Source: Verrucomicrobiota bacterium (GTDB lineage: Bacteria > Verrucomicrobiota > Verrucomicrobiia > Chthoniobacterales > JAFAMB01). From it: DNA of 8,034 bases. Where the stretch lies: assembly GCA_019241095.1 (NCBI GenBank), contig JAFAXJ010000207.1, positions 1 through 8,034 on the forward strand, given 5' to 3'. The notes under the pieces were generated by a model. The model did not search any database, was not told the origin of the DNA, and saw nothing but the letters and a program-made list of their open reading frames with translations. Shown here one piece after another: positions 1 through 7,530 of the stretch (its first letter is position 1; each line of letters starts with the position of its first letter). The position numbers were made by a program, and so were the translations under genes.

Positions 1-452
1 ATCACAACAAGTAACAGGTATGGCGCCAAGATTTGACCGGAAGAGCCCAAGGCAGACCGATTCCCTAACCAGGAAAAAATGAGAAAGTAAAGTAGACTAG
101 GCAGCCAGAGACTCAGGTAAAAGATAAAGGCAGCCAGAAACTTGGAAGCGACTACTTCAGAATCACGTACCGGAATAGTCATGAGGATTTCAATCGTGCC
201 CAGTTTAAATTCCTCCGCGAACAGACGCATGGTGATAACCGGAAAAACCAGTAGAAAAGAAATCCAGAAAAATGCAGAATTGAAAAATATCTGCACTAGC
301 GTGTTTTCTGAAGGCACCCGGTTTAACACTGCCACCGCAAACCAGAATGATAGCCCATTCAGTAATAGGAAAAAGAAAAGTACTATATAAGCCAAGGGAG
401 AATAGTAAAAGGCGGATAATTCCCGCTGGAGAAGGGTAAGCAAACGGCTCAT
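1..452 (-). CDS. ABC-2 type transporter permease, N-terminal 150 residues (3' end beyond window)
   Basis: Reading the reverse strand from the ATG at 452-450 gives an uninterrupted 150-residue frame that runs off the left edge. It starts MSRLLTLLQRELSAFYYSPL and is strongly hydrophobic, with likely membrane segments at about residues 20-43, 60-78 and 105-129. Between the second and third lies the loop typical of ABC-2 permeases (residues 75-95: MRLFAEE..GTIE.L.T.PV), which in this family precedes the segment coupling to the ATPase. The start lies 3 bases after the TAG of the ATPase gene, so the two are almost certainly co-transcribed and perhaps translationally coupled; no good Shine-Dalgarno is seen. 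Family knowledge: this would be the membrane subunit of a GldF-like exporter. The substrate cannot be told. In related bacteria a GldG-like and a DUF4340 gene often follow, which I infer may lie to the left. Confidence 0.88.
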   Translation of the reverse strand, partial: MSRLLTLLQRELSAFYYSPLAYIVLFFFLLLNGLSFWFAVAVLNRVPSENTLVQIFFNSAFFWISFLLVFPVITMRLFAEEFKLGTIEILMTIPVRDSEVVASKFLAAFIFYLSLWLPSLLYFLIFSWLGNRSALGSSGQILAPYLLLVV

Positions 453-455
453 GGT

Positions 456-1388
456 CTAATCATCAGCATGAGTTAACTCCACAAATGCATCTTCCAGTGT
501 GGCTTTTTGTTTTGTGAGTTCTCTAATGATCCATCGGCGCTGTACGGCTACTTGGAAGATCTCTTCCCTGAGGTCAGAATCCGCCTCGACCAAGATAGCG
601 CATTGCTGCCATCCCTCACTGGAGGTGCATTGCACTTCTTTTACACCAGGAATCCTTGCCAGCCATTCAATGGGATTATCTCCGTTCATTTTTGCCTCAA
701 GATTCACCTTTCCTGAAGTCCGGATCTGGCGAACCAGGTTTTCGGGTGAATCCGAAGCTTCGATCTGGCCACGGTTGATGATAATCACTCGTGAACAGGT
801 CATTTCCACTTCGGAAAGTATGTGAGTGGAAAGAAGAATAGTGTGCCGATCCCCTAGAGATTTAATAAGCTCCCTGACTTGACGAACTTGATTCGGATCC
901 AGACCAATAGTCGGCTCATCTAATATCAGCAGATCAGGTTCGTGCAGAAGGGCGTCAGCCAAGCCTAATCTCTGCCGATAGCCTTTGGACAAATCACCAA
1001 TTAGTTTCCGTTCAATCTCTTTGATTGTACAGAGCTCCTTGACTTCACCTACTCTGAGCTTGAGCCTTCGCCCGTGCAGGCCTTTCAGTAAGCCTCGATA
1101 ACGCAGAAATTCATTAACCCTCATATCACTGTACAATGGAACGTTTTCGGGAAGGTAGCCGAGATGGTTTCTGGCCTTCAAAGAATCCGTGAACACATCG
1201 TACCCGGCTATCAAAGCACGGCCAGATGTGGCAGGCAAAAAGCTGGAAAGGATTCGCATGGTTGTGCTCTTTCCAGCCCCGTTAGGCCCAAGGAATCCTA
1301 CAATTTCGCCTTTTCCAACCTCGAAGTTAAGATTCTGAATGGCCGTTGTTCCAGCGTACCGTTTAGTGAGTTGCTCTACTTTTATCAT
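456..1388 (-). CDS. ABC transporter ATP-binding protein, GldA/ABC-2 exporter type
   Basis: This is a 310-residue ATPase of an ABC-2 exporter. All nucleotide-binding motifs are intact, numbered from the chosen start: Walker A GPNGAGKST at 34-42, signature LSKGYRQR at 133-140, Walker B LLILDEPT followed by GLDP at about 154-165, and the switch histidine in STH at 189. The YLPE motif near residue 78 replaces the Q-loop glutamine, as is usual in the GldA/DrrA-like branch. The last roughly 80 residues form the variable C-terminal domain of this class. The frame is open for 23 more codons (ATG at 1457), but that extension (MNGARFILSV...) does not look like the family, whose members begin right at MIKVEQLTKRY, so I use the ATG at 1388. 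No strong Shine-Dalgarno supports either start. It is followed 3 bases later by its permease. Substrate unknown. Confidence 0.92.
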   Translation of the reverse strand: MIKVEQLTKRYAGTTAIQNLNFEVGKGEIVGFLGPNGAGKSTTMRILSSFLPATSGRALIAGYDVFTDSLKARNHLGYLPENVPLYSDMRVNEFLRYRGLLKGLHGRRLKLRVGEVKELCTIKEIERKLIGDLSKGYRQRLGLADALLHEPDLLILDEPTIGLDPNQVRQVRELIKSLGDRHTILLSTHILSEVEMTCSRVIIINRGQIEASDSPENLVRQIRTSGKVNLEAKMNGDNPIEWLARIPGVKEVQCTSSEGWQQCAILVEADSDLREEIFQVAVQRRWIIRELTKQKATLEDAFVELTHADD

Positions 1389-1528
1389 CTTTCTGGACCA
1401 CCATCTGAACAGGCTTGCGTGGATAAATACTGACAGAATGAATCGGGCACCGTTCATTCGAATGTAGATTGAAGTGTTTTTGGTGAGATTGGCACTATCT
1501 CTTACGCGATTTTAGTCATATTGCCAAA

Positions 1529-1610
1529 CCGTTCGGAAATAACGACTTGTATGAAGTAATTAATTTAACGACAGTCAGTTTTACAACAATCTTTGGCTAT
1601 TCCCGAACGG
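1529..1610. repeat. Separated inverted repeat CCGTTCGG / CCGAACGG
   Basis: CCGTTCGG at 1529-1536 is the exact reverse complement of CCGAACGG at 1603-1610. The two copies are separated by 66 bases within the divergent promoter region. Each copy is itself a CCG-NN-CGG imperfect palindrome, which is the shape of a dimeric regulator half-site pair. An operator pair is an inference; no regulator gene is nearby. Confidence 0.35.
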
Positions 1611-1688
1611 ATCGGGTGACCAGAAGCCTCTAGTTGCGCTCAAAAAATCGTTTGGGTTGGGCCGAAGTTCGTTTAACATTCTATTTCG

Positions 1689-1701
1689 GCTCTTTCAGAG
1701 C
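1689..1701 (+). promoter_or_regulatory. Small hairpin containing the only Shine-Dalgarno-like bases of sucA
   Basis: GCTCT (1689-1693), TTC, AGAGC (1697-1701) form a perfect 5-bp stem with a 3-base loop, ending 6 bases before the sucA ATG. The AGAG in its right arm is the only purine-rich stretch at ribosome-binding distance. The binding site, if used, would therefore be partly paired. The stem is short and may be of no consequence. Confidence 0.3.
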
Positions 1702-1707
1702 TAAATA

Positions 1708-4458
1708 ATGAAAACTCTGTTTTTGAACGATTGGAATGCCGATCTTCTTGACGAATATTATCAGCGTTGGAAGCTAGATCCGGCAGCAGTCGATTCGAGT
1801 TGGTCCGCATTTTTTCAGGGGTTTGAATTGGGTTCTGCGCCATCGCGTAATGGACAGGCTGTTCAGGATCAGGATCTGCTTATAAAGGAAGCTGAAGTTC
1901 ACGAGCGGGTCCGCGATCTGCTTTATCATTATCGACTGCTAGGACACACCCAGGCAAAAATCGATCCCTTGGCTGATTCTGTTCCGCGACAGCCGAAACT
2001 TTCCTTGGCGGCTTTCGGACTTGATGAAGTATCACTGGATACAGTTGTCTCTCGCCAGGATTTTCGATCTGGGGAGGAGATGACCCTAGGCGAGTTTGTA
2101 AATAAGCTTCAATCTATCTACTCGGAGAGTATCGGCTTCGAGTTCATGCACATCCAAGACGATACCGTCCGAAAATGGCTACAGGAACGAATCGAGTCAC
2201 GGATTTCCGACCCGCCAGTGACTCCGGAAACTCAAAAGCAGTTGCTGCGATGCCTTATGGAGGCCGAGGGCTTTGAGCATTTTGTTCATACCAAGTTCTT
2301 GGGGCAGAAGCGCTTTTCTCTCCAGGGCTCCGAAAGCCTGATGATCGTTCTGGAAACGATATTGGCGGCGTCTCCCGAAAAGGAGGTCAAAGAGATTATC
2401 ATGGGAATGGCCCATAGGGGCCGTTTGACTGTGCTGGCTAATTTTTTGAAAAAGTCTTACCAGACGATTTTCAAAGAGTTTTCAGAAAACTACGTGCCTG
2501 ATCTTGTGGCTGGAGATGGTGACGTAAAGTATCATCTGGGTTACGAGAGTCTCCGAAAGACGGAGTCCGGAGCAGAAATCGCTATTCGTTTAGCGGCTAA
2601 CCCTAGCCACCTCGAGATTGTCAATCCAGTCGTTGAAGGCAAAGCGCGCGCAAGGCAACGAATCCTGAAAGACACCGAGCGCCGGTCGAAAGTACTCCCC
2701 CTTTTGATTCATGGAGACGCGGCTTTTGCCGGCCAGGGAATAGTGGCAGAAGTGTTGAACCTGTCTCAATTACCGGGTTACGCGACGGGCGGTACCGTCC
2801 ATATCGTTGTTAACAATCAAATCGGTTTCACTACGCTGCCTGCGGATGGACGGTCTACGACCTACTGCACCGACGTGGCGAAGATGATTGAAGCTCCTAT
2901 AGTGCACGTTAACGGAGAAGACCCGGTGGCGGTTGCCTTTGTCGCGAAACTCGCGTTGGATTTCAGACAGAGTTTTGCGCGGGATTTTGTCATCGATTTG
3001 TATGGCTATCGACGTTATGGGCATAACGAAACCGATGAGCCAAGTTTCACTCAGCCTAAGCTATACAAAAAGATCAACGCACGCCCGGCCGTTACGCAAA
3101 TAGTGATCGACCGACTACTTCGTTCGGGAGTAATGACTGAAGAAGAAGCCGAAAATCTGGAACGGGAGTTCAAAGGGCGTCTTGAGAACGCTTTAAAAGA
3201 GGTCCAAACATCTGAAGTTACTTCTAAGAAGGAGTTCCATCGATCCTTTGACGAATCTACAGCGGTTTTTCAACCACCATACAGTCATAGCGAACCTGAC
3301 ACGCGAGCCTCACACGGGATCCTCAATCTCCTGGTAGATCGGATCACGAGCGTTCCTGAGGGTTTCCGTGTTCAGCCTCAGATACAGAAGACGATGATTG
3401 ATCGCAGGAAGACTCTGCATCGGGCAGGAGGGCCGTACGATTGGTCATTTGCAGAAACTTTGGCTTTCGGGTCACTCCTGCTGGAAGGCACGCCAGTCCG
3501 TTTGTCTGGGCAGGACAGCCGCCGCGGCACGTTCAGCCAGCGCCATGCGGTGTTTTCCGATGTTGACACAGGGGAACGTTATGTGCCGCTTTCCCATTTG
3601 AGGGAGGGGCAAGCTCAATTCTGCGTTTATAATAGCATGTTGTCCGAAGCTGCGGTTTTAGGCTTCGACTACGGGTACTCGGTAGATTATCCCGATATGT
3701 TGTGCCTTTGGGAGGCGCAGTTCGGCGATTTTGCAAATGGCGCTCAGGTGATCATCGACCAGTTTATTGCGAGTTCTGAAACGAAATGGCAGAGACCCAG
3801 TGGCATTGTTCTTTTGTTACCTCATGGATATGAAGGACAAGGTCCAGAACACTCCAGTGCTCGTTTAGAACGTTTTCTTCAGCTCTGTGCCGAAGACAAT
3901 ATGCAGGTGTGCAATGTAACCTCGCCAGCACAGTACTTTCACGTGCTCCGGAGACAGGTTAAAAGAAATTTTCGCAAGCCTCTTGTGCTCATGACTCCTA
4001 AGTCTTTGCTGCGAAATGAACGCGCTACTTCACGGATCGAAGACTTTATCGAGTTTTCATTTCAGCCAGTCCTCGGCCCCACAATGCTTGGGGAAATTCG
4101 TCAGATCAATCGCATGGTCTTCTGTACGGGTAAGATCTACTACGATCTGTTAGGTTTCATGGAAAAGAACAACCTGCGAGATGTTGCGCTCGTCCGCGTC
4201 GAGCAGCTTTATCCGCTCCATCTTGAACAGATTAAAAGTATTGTAGAGCCGCTGAGGCGCGTCAAAAAATGGATCTGGTGCCAAGAGGAACCCCGTAATA
4301 TGGGTGCGTGGAGCTACATAGCTCCGCTGCTGGAGAACGGTTTGGAGCACTCAGTTGATTACGTAGGACGGCAGCCAGCCGCAAGCCCTGCTGTCGGTTC
4401 AAAAGCTTGGCATGATCAGATGCAACAGGAAGTGGTGCAGCAAGCGTTCAGTGCGTAG
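1708..4458 (+). CDS. sucA: 2-oxoglutarate dehydrogenase E1 component
   Basis: This is the thiamine-diphosphate-dependent E1 of the 2-oxoglutarate dehydrogenase complex. It decarboxylates 2-oxoglutarate and passes the succinyl group to the lipoyl arm of E2 in the cytoplasm. At 916 residues it is full length for the homodimeric SucA family (about 930 in E. coli). The N-terminal E2/E3-docking segment is visible at about residues 14-41 ([19 protein letters not shown]). It is followed by MAHRGRL (H236), VKYHLGY (H276), [14 protein letters not shown], the ThDP/Mg motif with GDAAFAGQG (D337) through [10 protein letters not shown] (N370), [12 protein letters not shown], the pyrimidine-binding domain with [14 protein letters not shown] and [13 protein letters not shown] (667-680), and the C-terminal domain ending in ASPAVGS. 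The start is chosen because the docking segment begins immediately after it; there is no strong Shine-Dalgarno. It is first in an operon with sucB. No substitutions of key residues were noticed. Confidence 0.98.
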   Translation: MKTLFLNDWNADLLDEYYQRWKLDPAAVDSSWSAFFQGFELGSAPSRNGQAVQDQDLLIKEAEVHERVRDLLYHYRLLGHTQAKIDPLADSVPRQPKLSLAAFGLDEVSLDTVVSRQDFRSGEEMTLGEFVNKLQSIYSESIGFEFMHIQDDTVRKWLQERIESRISDPPVTPETQKQLLRCLMEAEGFEHFVHTKFLGQKRFSLQGSESLMIVLETILAASPEKEVKEIIMGMAHRGRLTVLANFLKKSYQTIFKEFSENYVPDLVAGDGDVKYHLGYESLRKTESGAEIAIRLAANPSHLEIVNPVVEGKARARQRILKDTERRSKVLPLLIHGDAAFAGQGIVAEVLNLSQLPGYATGGTVHIVVNNQIGFTTLPADGRSTTYCTDVAKMIEAPIVHVNGEDPVAVAFVAKLALDFRQSFARDFVIDLYGYRRYGHNETDEPSFTQPKLYKKINARPAVTQIVIDRLLRSGVMTEEEAENLEREFKGRLENALKEVQTSEVTSKKEFHRSFDESTAVFQPPYSHSEPDTRASHGILNLLVDRITSVPEGFRVQPQIQKTMIDRRKTLHRAGGPYDWSFAETLAFGSLLLEGTPVRLSGQDSRRGTFSQRHAVFSDVDTGERYVPLSHLREGQAQFCVYNSMLSEAAVLGFDYGYSVDYPDMLCLWEAQFGDFANGAQVIIDQFIASSETKWQRPSGIVLLLPHGYEGQGPEHSSARLERFLQLCAEDNMQVCNVTSPAQYFHVLRRQVKRNFRKPLVLMTPKSLLRNERATSRIEDFIEFSFQPVLGPTMLGEIRQINRMVFCTGKIYYDLLGFMEKNNLRDVALVRVEQLYPLHLEQIKSIVEPLRRVKKWIWCQEEPRNMGAWSYIAPLLENGLEHSVDYVGRQPAASPAVGSKAWHDQMQQEVVQQAFSA

Positions 4459-4475
4459 TTATTGCCGTAAATCGA

Positions 4476-5714
4476 ATGAGCATAGAAGTAAAGGTCCCGT
4501 CAGTTGGTGAATCGGTTACAACTGGTGTGATTTCTGTTTGGCATCGTAAGAGTGGCGATACTGTTAAGGATGGCGAGGCGCTCTTTACACTTGAAACGGA
4601 TAAAATTGCCACTGAAGTGCCGGCCCCCGCGTCGGGCCGTCTCAATATCCAAGTAGAGGCGGGGCAAGACGTAAAAATAGGTCAGGTAGTCGCTTCGCTC
4701 GAAGCAGCTGACAAGAGCGAGACTGGCGCTCCAGCCGCTTCCCCAGCTACAGCTGCATCCCCGCTTCCTGCCGCTCTGTCCGCGCGACCAGTGACGGAAC
4801 CGAATGCCGAAAGTCGGCCGCTCTCACCTGCGGCTCGCCGAATCGCTGCAGAACAGAAAGCGCCCATCGAGGAGATTTCGGGATCTGGAAAACATGGCCA
4901 GGTTACTAAACCCGACATCATCAATTTTCTCGAAACCAGGTCCGCGCCGTCTTCGATCTCTCCAATGCTCGAGGAGCCTGCAACAGCCTCTCCTGAAACG
5001 GCTGCTCAAGTAACTCCGCGGACTACGCGAAAAAAGTTAACGCCGCTCCGCAGGAAGATTGCGACGCAACTGGTTGAAGCACAGCGGAACGCGGCAATGC
5101 TGACGACCTTCAACGAGTGCGACATGTCAGCAATTATGAGTCTTCGCACTCGATATCAGGACACATTTCAGAAACGCCATGGGGCTAAGCTTGGATTCAT
5201 GTCTTTTTTCATCAAATCCGTCGTAGACGCTCTTCAGGCCGTGCCGGCAATGAACGCTCGACTCGAAGGCGACGAACTGGTGGAGAATCATTTTTATGAT
5301 ATTGGCGTCGCGGTTGGAACGGATAGAGGTTTGGTTGTACCCGTGATCCGAAGTGCTGACACAAAAAGCTTTGCCCAATTGGAGTTGGACGTAGCGGATT
5401 ACGCTAAAAAAGCGCGCGAGGGTAAACTGCAATTGGATCACCTCACAGGGGGAGGTTTTACGATTACAAATGGCGGTATCTATGGCTCACTGTTGAGTAC
5501 ACCCATCTTGAATCCGCCACAAAGCGGGATCCTTGGGATGCACAAAATTCAGAATCGTCCTGTCGCGATTGGAGACAAGATTGAGGTACGCCCGATGATG
5601 TACTTAGCCTTGAGCTACGATCACCGGGTCGTTGATGGCAAAGAAGCTGTTACGTTTCTCGTTCGTGTCAAAGAGTGTGTAGAAGATCCCACTCGATTGC
5701 TCCTGCAAGGTTGA
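4476..5714 (+). CDS. sucB: Dihydrolipoyllysine-residue succinyltransferase, E2 of the 2-oxoglutarate dehydrogenase complex
   Basis: This is the E2 core enzyme that transfers the succinyl group from its lipoyl arm to CoA. It has 412 residues, normal for SucB (about 405). Domain order: one lipoyl domain at 1-77, with the lipoylated lysine K43 in ETDKIATE; an Ala/Pro-rich flexible linker at about 79-113; a peripheral subunit-binding domain at about 114-150 ([10 protein letters not shown]...[13 protein letters not shown]); a second linker at about 151-185; and the catalytic domain to the end. The active-site motif [11 protein letters not shown] carries H383 and D387, and the protein ends in the typical EDPTRLLL. 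It starts 17 bases after the sucA stop without a clear Shine-Dalgarno, consistent with one transcript. The E3 gene (lpd) that would complete the complex does not follow: the next gene is convergent. Confidence 0.97.
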   Translation: MSIEVKVPSVGESVTTGVISVWHRKSGDTVKDGEALFTLETDKIATEVPAPASGRLNIQVEAGQDVKIGQVVASLEAADKSETGAPAASPATAASPLPAALSARPVTEPNAESRPLSPAARRIAAEQKAPIEEISGSGKHGQVTKPDIINFLETRSAPSSISPMLEEPATASPETAAQVTPRTTRKKLTPLRRKIATQLVEAQRNAAMLTTFNECDMSAIMSLRTRYQDTFQKRHGAKLGFMSFFIKSVVDALQAVPAMNARLEGDELVENHFYDIGVAVGTDRGLVVPVIRSADTKSFAQLELDVADYAKKAREGKLQLDHLTGGGFTITNGGIYGSLLSTPILNPPQSGILGMHKIQNRPVAIGDKIEVRPMMYLALSYDHRVVDGKEAVTFLVRVKECVEDPTRLLLQG

Positions 5715-5727
5715 CATGCACTTGTCA
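5712..5727. terminator. Weak hairpin between convergent sucB and ogt
   Basis: TGACA at 5712-5716 (which includes the sucB stop codon) pairs with TGTCA at 5723-5727, with a 6-base loop, right between the two convergent stop codons. No T-tract follows in either direction beyond short TTA/TT runs, so this is at best a weak or Rho-assisted end point. Its position is the main argument for it. Confidence 0.2.
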
Positions 5728-6273
5728 TTAAGAAGCTGTTCGGAGGACTGGGAAAGGATGAGGGCCAAAATCGCGGACCAGTGCTTCAAATAGCAAAAGG
5801 GCGCTTTTACGGTTCAGGCCACCGCCGTATCCCACGAGGTTCCCGTGTGCGCCGATGACCCGATGACATGGAACAATGATTGGCAAAGGATTTTGGCCGT
5901 TTGCCAGTCCCACCGCGCGAGGCACCGTGCCAATGCGTGCTGCTTGTGTCTTGTAAGAGATTGTTGAACCGAACGGAATATTCTTTAGTTCGTCCCAAGC
6001 TCGGAGTTGGAAATTTGTTCCTTGTGGTTTCGTGGGTATGTCAAATGCAGTTCTCGTACCCGCGAAATATTGTTCCAGTTGTGTCATTGTCATCGGAAAA
6101 GGCTCCGCCTTTGTATCTTCTTGCCAATCTTTGGACGGCTGTTCGAACGCTAATTCCAAAAGTGATTCTCCATTCGATAAAAGAAACAGTGGACCCATGG
6201 GACTTTCGTACCGAGCACGGTAGTACGTAGCTTTGTGTATGATTGGCCTGATTTCTGGCGCGATTCTTCTCAT
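5728..6273 (-). CDS. ogt: Methylated-DNA--[protein]-cysteine S-methyltransferase
   Basis: This suicide repair protein takes the alkyl group from O6-alkylguanine (and O4-alkylthymine) onto its own cysteine. It has 181 residues, Ogt-sized. The N-terminal ribonuclease-like domain spans about residues 15-82. The C-terminal DNA-binding domain starts near FQLRAWDELKNIPFGSTISY (88-107), has the arginine-finger context RAVG (R119), the conserved Asn in NGQNP, and the active site IVPCHRVIG with C136. GYGGGLNRK..LL closes the family signature. Between ARIG and RAVG there are three residues (TVP) where most family members I recall have about five, so the loop before the DNA-reading arginine is shortened. 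About 18 residues follow the usual end. The start at 6273 has no good Shine-Dalgarno, and another start nearby is possible. It converges on sucB (13 bases apart) and is divergent from the Nudix gene. Confidence 0.93.
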   Translation of the reverse strand: MRRIAPEIRPIIHKATYYRARYESPMGPLFLLSNGESLLELAFEQPSKDWQEDTKAEPFPMTMTQLEQYFAGTRTAFDIPTKPQGTNFQLRAWDELKNIPFGSTISYKTQAARIGTVPRAVGLANGQNPLPIIVPCHRVIGAHGNLVGYGGGLNRKSALLLFEALVRDFGPHPFPVLRTAS

Positions 6274-6287
6274 TGCAGTTTTTGTTA

Positions 6288-6307
6288 AACGTTATCGGTC
6301 GAACGTT
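6288..6307. repeat. Pair of AACGTT palindromes in the ogt/Nudix divergent region
   Basis: AACGTT occurs at 6288-6293 and again at 6302-6307 (within the longer palindrome GAACGTTC at 6301-6308), 14 bases apart centre to centre, in the only gap from which both ogt and the Nudix gene can be transcribed. The paired-palindrome layout resembles an operator, but no regulator is known from the sequence. Confidence 0.3.
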
Positions 6308-6328
6308 CCGGCAGATGCCCGGCGTCTC

Positions 6329-6356
6329 TTGCCACTTTCGGACAGGAAATTATTTT
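6329..6356 (+). promoter_or_regulatory. Candidate sigma-70-like promoter of the Nudix gene
   Basis: TTGCCA at 6329-6334 (5 of 6 matches to TTGACA) is followed after 16 bases by TATTTT at 6351-6356 (4 of 6 to TATAAT). Transcription would begin near 6363, giving a leader of roughly 25 bases. It is recognised by consensus only. Confidence 0.35.
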
Positions 6357-6377
6357 GCCAACCACGGCTAGATCGTT

Positions 6378-6381
6378 GAGG
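6378..6381 (+). promoter_or_regulatory. Shine-Dalgarno of the Nudix gene
   Basis: GAGG lies 7 bases before the ATG at 6389. This is the clearest ribosome-binding site ahead of any start in the window and fixes the start of this gene. Confidence 0.65.
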
Positions 6382-6388
6382 ACAGATC

Positions 6389-7015
6389 ATGGCGAAAGAA
6401 CCTCGATGGATCAGTTGGGCGAGAGAGTTACAATCTATCGCTCAGATCGGTCTAAATTACGCTGTTTCCGATTATGACCGAGAACGTTATCAACGAATCG
6501 GAAATCTTGCGGTAGAAATATTCGCTGAATATTCCGATGAGGAACCGGCCGTGATTAAAGGATTATTTCAGCTGGAAAGTGGCTACTCTACACCGAAGGT
6601 CGATGTGCGGGGGGTGGTCCTTAAGGAGGAAAAAATGCTTTTCGTTCGTGAGCGATCGGACGATTTATGGACGCTTCCGGGCGGCTGGGCTGACGTGAAC
6701 GACTCACCATCCGAAGCAGTAGAAAAAGAGATCTTGGAAGAATCAGGTTACCAGGCAAAGGCACAACGTATGTTGGCGGTGTTTGATCGCGCAAAGCAGG
6801 GTAATGAGCCGGCTTTCCCGTTCCATGTTTATAAGCTTTTCATCCTGTGTTCCTTAGAAGGGGGTCACGCTCGGGCGACGCTTGAGACAAGCGATGTAAG
6901 ATTTTTCAGTCAAAACGAAATACCGCCTCTTTCGATGTCCCGCGTGACAGAGCGCCAGATTGGCTACTGCTTTGAGGCGAGCCGCAGATCAGATTCGCCT
7001 TGCCAATTCGATTAG
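6389..7015 (+). CDS. Nudix hydrolase with N-terminal Nudix_N-type domain
   Basis: Nudix hydrolases cleave nucleoside diphosphates linked to another moiety. The members of this subgroup that I recall are often named ADP-ribose pyrophosphatase, but the substrate cannot be read from the sequence. At 208 residues it matches the subgroup in length. The N-terminal helical domain spans about residues 5-62 (PRWISWARELQSIAQIGL..), then TPKVDVRGVV begins the Nudix fold at about 69. The Nudix box runs from G99 to Y121: metal-binding core E114, E117, E118 and G120 are present, while the box glutamate is D105 and the box arginine is K113. The aspartate in GGWADVNDSPSE looks typical for the subgroup. The C-terminal PPLSMSRVT and final FD also fit, so the gene is complete. 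It is preceded by a good Shine-Dalgarno and a candidate promoter, and is divergent from ogt. Confidence 0.93.
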   Translation: MAKEPRWISWARELQSIAQIGLNYAVSDYDRERYQRIGNLAVEIFAEYSDEEPAVIKGLFQLESGYSTPKVDVRGVVLKEEKMLFVRERSDDLWTLPGGWADVNDSPSEAVEKEILEESGYQAKAQRMLAVFDRAKQGNEPAFPFHVYKLFILCSLEGGHARATLETSDVRFFSQNEIPPLSMSRVTERQIGYCFEASRRSDSPCQFD

Positions 7016-7208
7016 AACAAGCGAGGAGGGGCAAATCGGAATACTTATTGTCCTGGCCTTAATAGCTATCACCCTTTCCAGTCTAATCTGGAAGACGGTA
7101 ATAAGTTTTCTTCTCAGTCCACCACCCCCGGAATGCTCGAAGGTCCGCCGGCTTGACGCCAGGACAATCGGACGCAGCATCGCTATTCTGCTCTATCGGC
7201 AACGCAAA

Positions 7209-7268
7209 TAGTCCAGGTCAGTGTTCCCAAATGCACTGGGTGACGGGCTCTGAAAGCCCTCTGGACTG
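7209..7268 (+). ncRNA. Potential three-way-junction RNA fold (unassigned)
   Basis: The ends 7209-7216 and 7261-7268 pair over 8 bp (one of them G-U; core GTCCAG/CTGGAC). Inside lie two hairpins: CAGTG/CACTG (7219-7223 with 7234-7238, 10-base loop) and GGGCT/AGCCC (7245-7249 with 7255-7259, 5-base loop). The joining segments are GT, GGTGAC and T. I compared it by eye with purine, TPP, SAM, cobalamin and glycine riboswitches, hammerhead ribozymes and tRNA, and none of their conserved core motifs fits. The strand is not certain because the fold is nearly symmetric. No gene lies directly downstream on the plus strand, so a cis-regulatory role there is unlikely. Confidence 0.25.
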
Positions 7269-7375
7269 TTCGCCAATGACGGGAGGGCAAGGCTCTGCCG
7301 CCGGGGAGCATCAAAGGTTTTTCAAAGGCGGATTTGTAAAAGGATCCTTGCTCACATCATTTTAGCTCAAAATCA

Positions 7376-7416
7376 TTAGAGCACTCTGAAACGCCCTTTC
7401 TGTTTAGAGCAGTCTG
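7376..7416. repeat. Imperfect 13-bp direct repeat
   Basis: TTAGAGCACTCTG at 7376-7388 and TTAGAGCAGTCTG at 7404-7416 match at 12 of 13 positions with a 28-base period, close to a multiple of the DNA helical turn. This would suit tandem protein-binding sites on one face, but no gene start lies next to it. Confidence 0.3.
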
Positions 7417-7530
7417 GCGTGGCAGGAGCCTTGCTCGCCAGTTGGGTCTCGAATCAAAGCCTTTGTCAGCAAAGCACGGTGTGCTGAGAACCAAACTAGT
7501 TACCCTGGCATAATCTCCAATGGTTCGGTC

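Larger units (their letters stand above)
1389..1707. promoter_or_regulatory. Divergent intergenic region between the ABC operon and sucAB
   Basis: These 319 bases hold no convincing gene and must carry the promoters for both directions. On the minus strand, TTGGCA (complement of 1521-1526) followed after 17 bases by TAAGAG is a possible but weak sigma-70 promoter for the ABC genes; the -10 match is poor. I could not pick a convincing promoter for sucA. Two 8-bp inverted elements, CCGTTCGG at 1529-1536 and CCGAACGG at 1603-1610, flank the middle of the region. CCCGA/TCGGG around 1602-1616 can fold into a small hairpin. Closer to sucA, GCCGAA at 1661-1666 pairs with TTCGGC at 1685-1690. Confidence 0.45.

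Noticed and set aside
142..390. Plus-strand open frame of 82 codons
   Set aside because: It is antisense to the permease, whose reverse-strand frame is clearly protein-like with ABC-2 motifs.
1389..1457. 23-residue N-terminal extension of the ABC ATPase (ATG at 1457)
   Set aside because: The extension does not resemble the family, which begins at MIKVEQLTKRY, and has no ribosome-binding site; the ATG at 1388 is preferred.
6960..7211. 83-codon ORF starting inside the Nudix gene
   Set aside because: Its first part is just an alternative frame of the Nudix C-terminus, which is complete to the usual family end; only the part after 7015 is mentioned, as a low-interest finding.
7239..7262. Hammerhead-like TGA...GAAA spacing within the three-way junction
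   Set aside because: The required CUGANGA core and cleavage-site triplet are not in place.
7444..7460. tRNA T-arm-like string GGTCTCGAATC
   Set aside because: The surrounding bases do not form acceptor, D or anticodon arms, and the T-loop consensus is imperfect.
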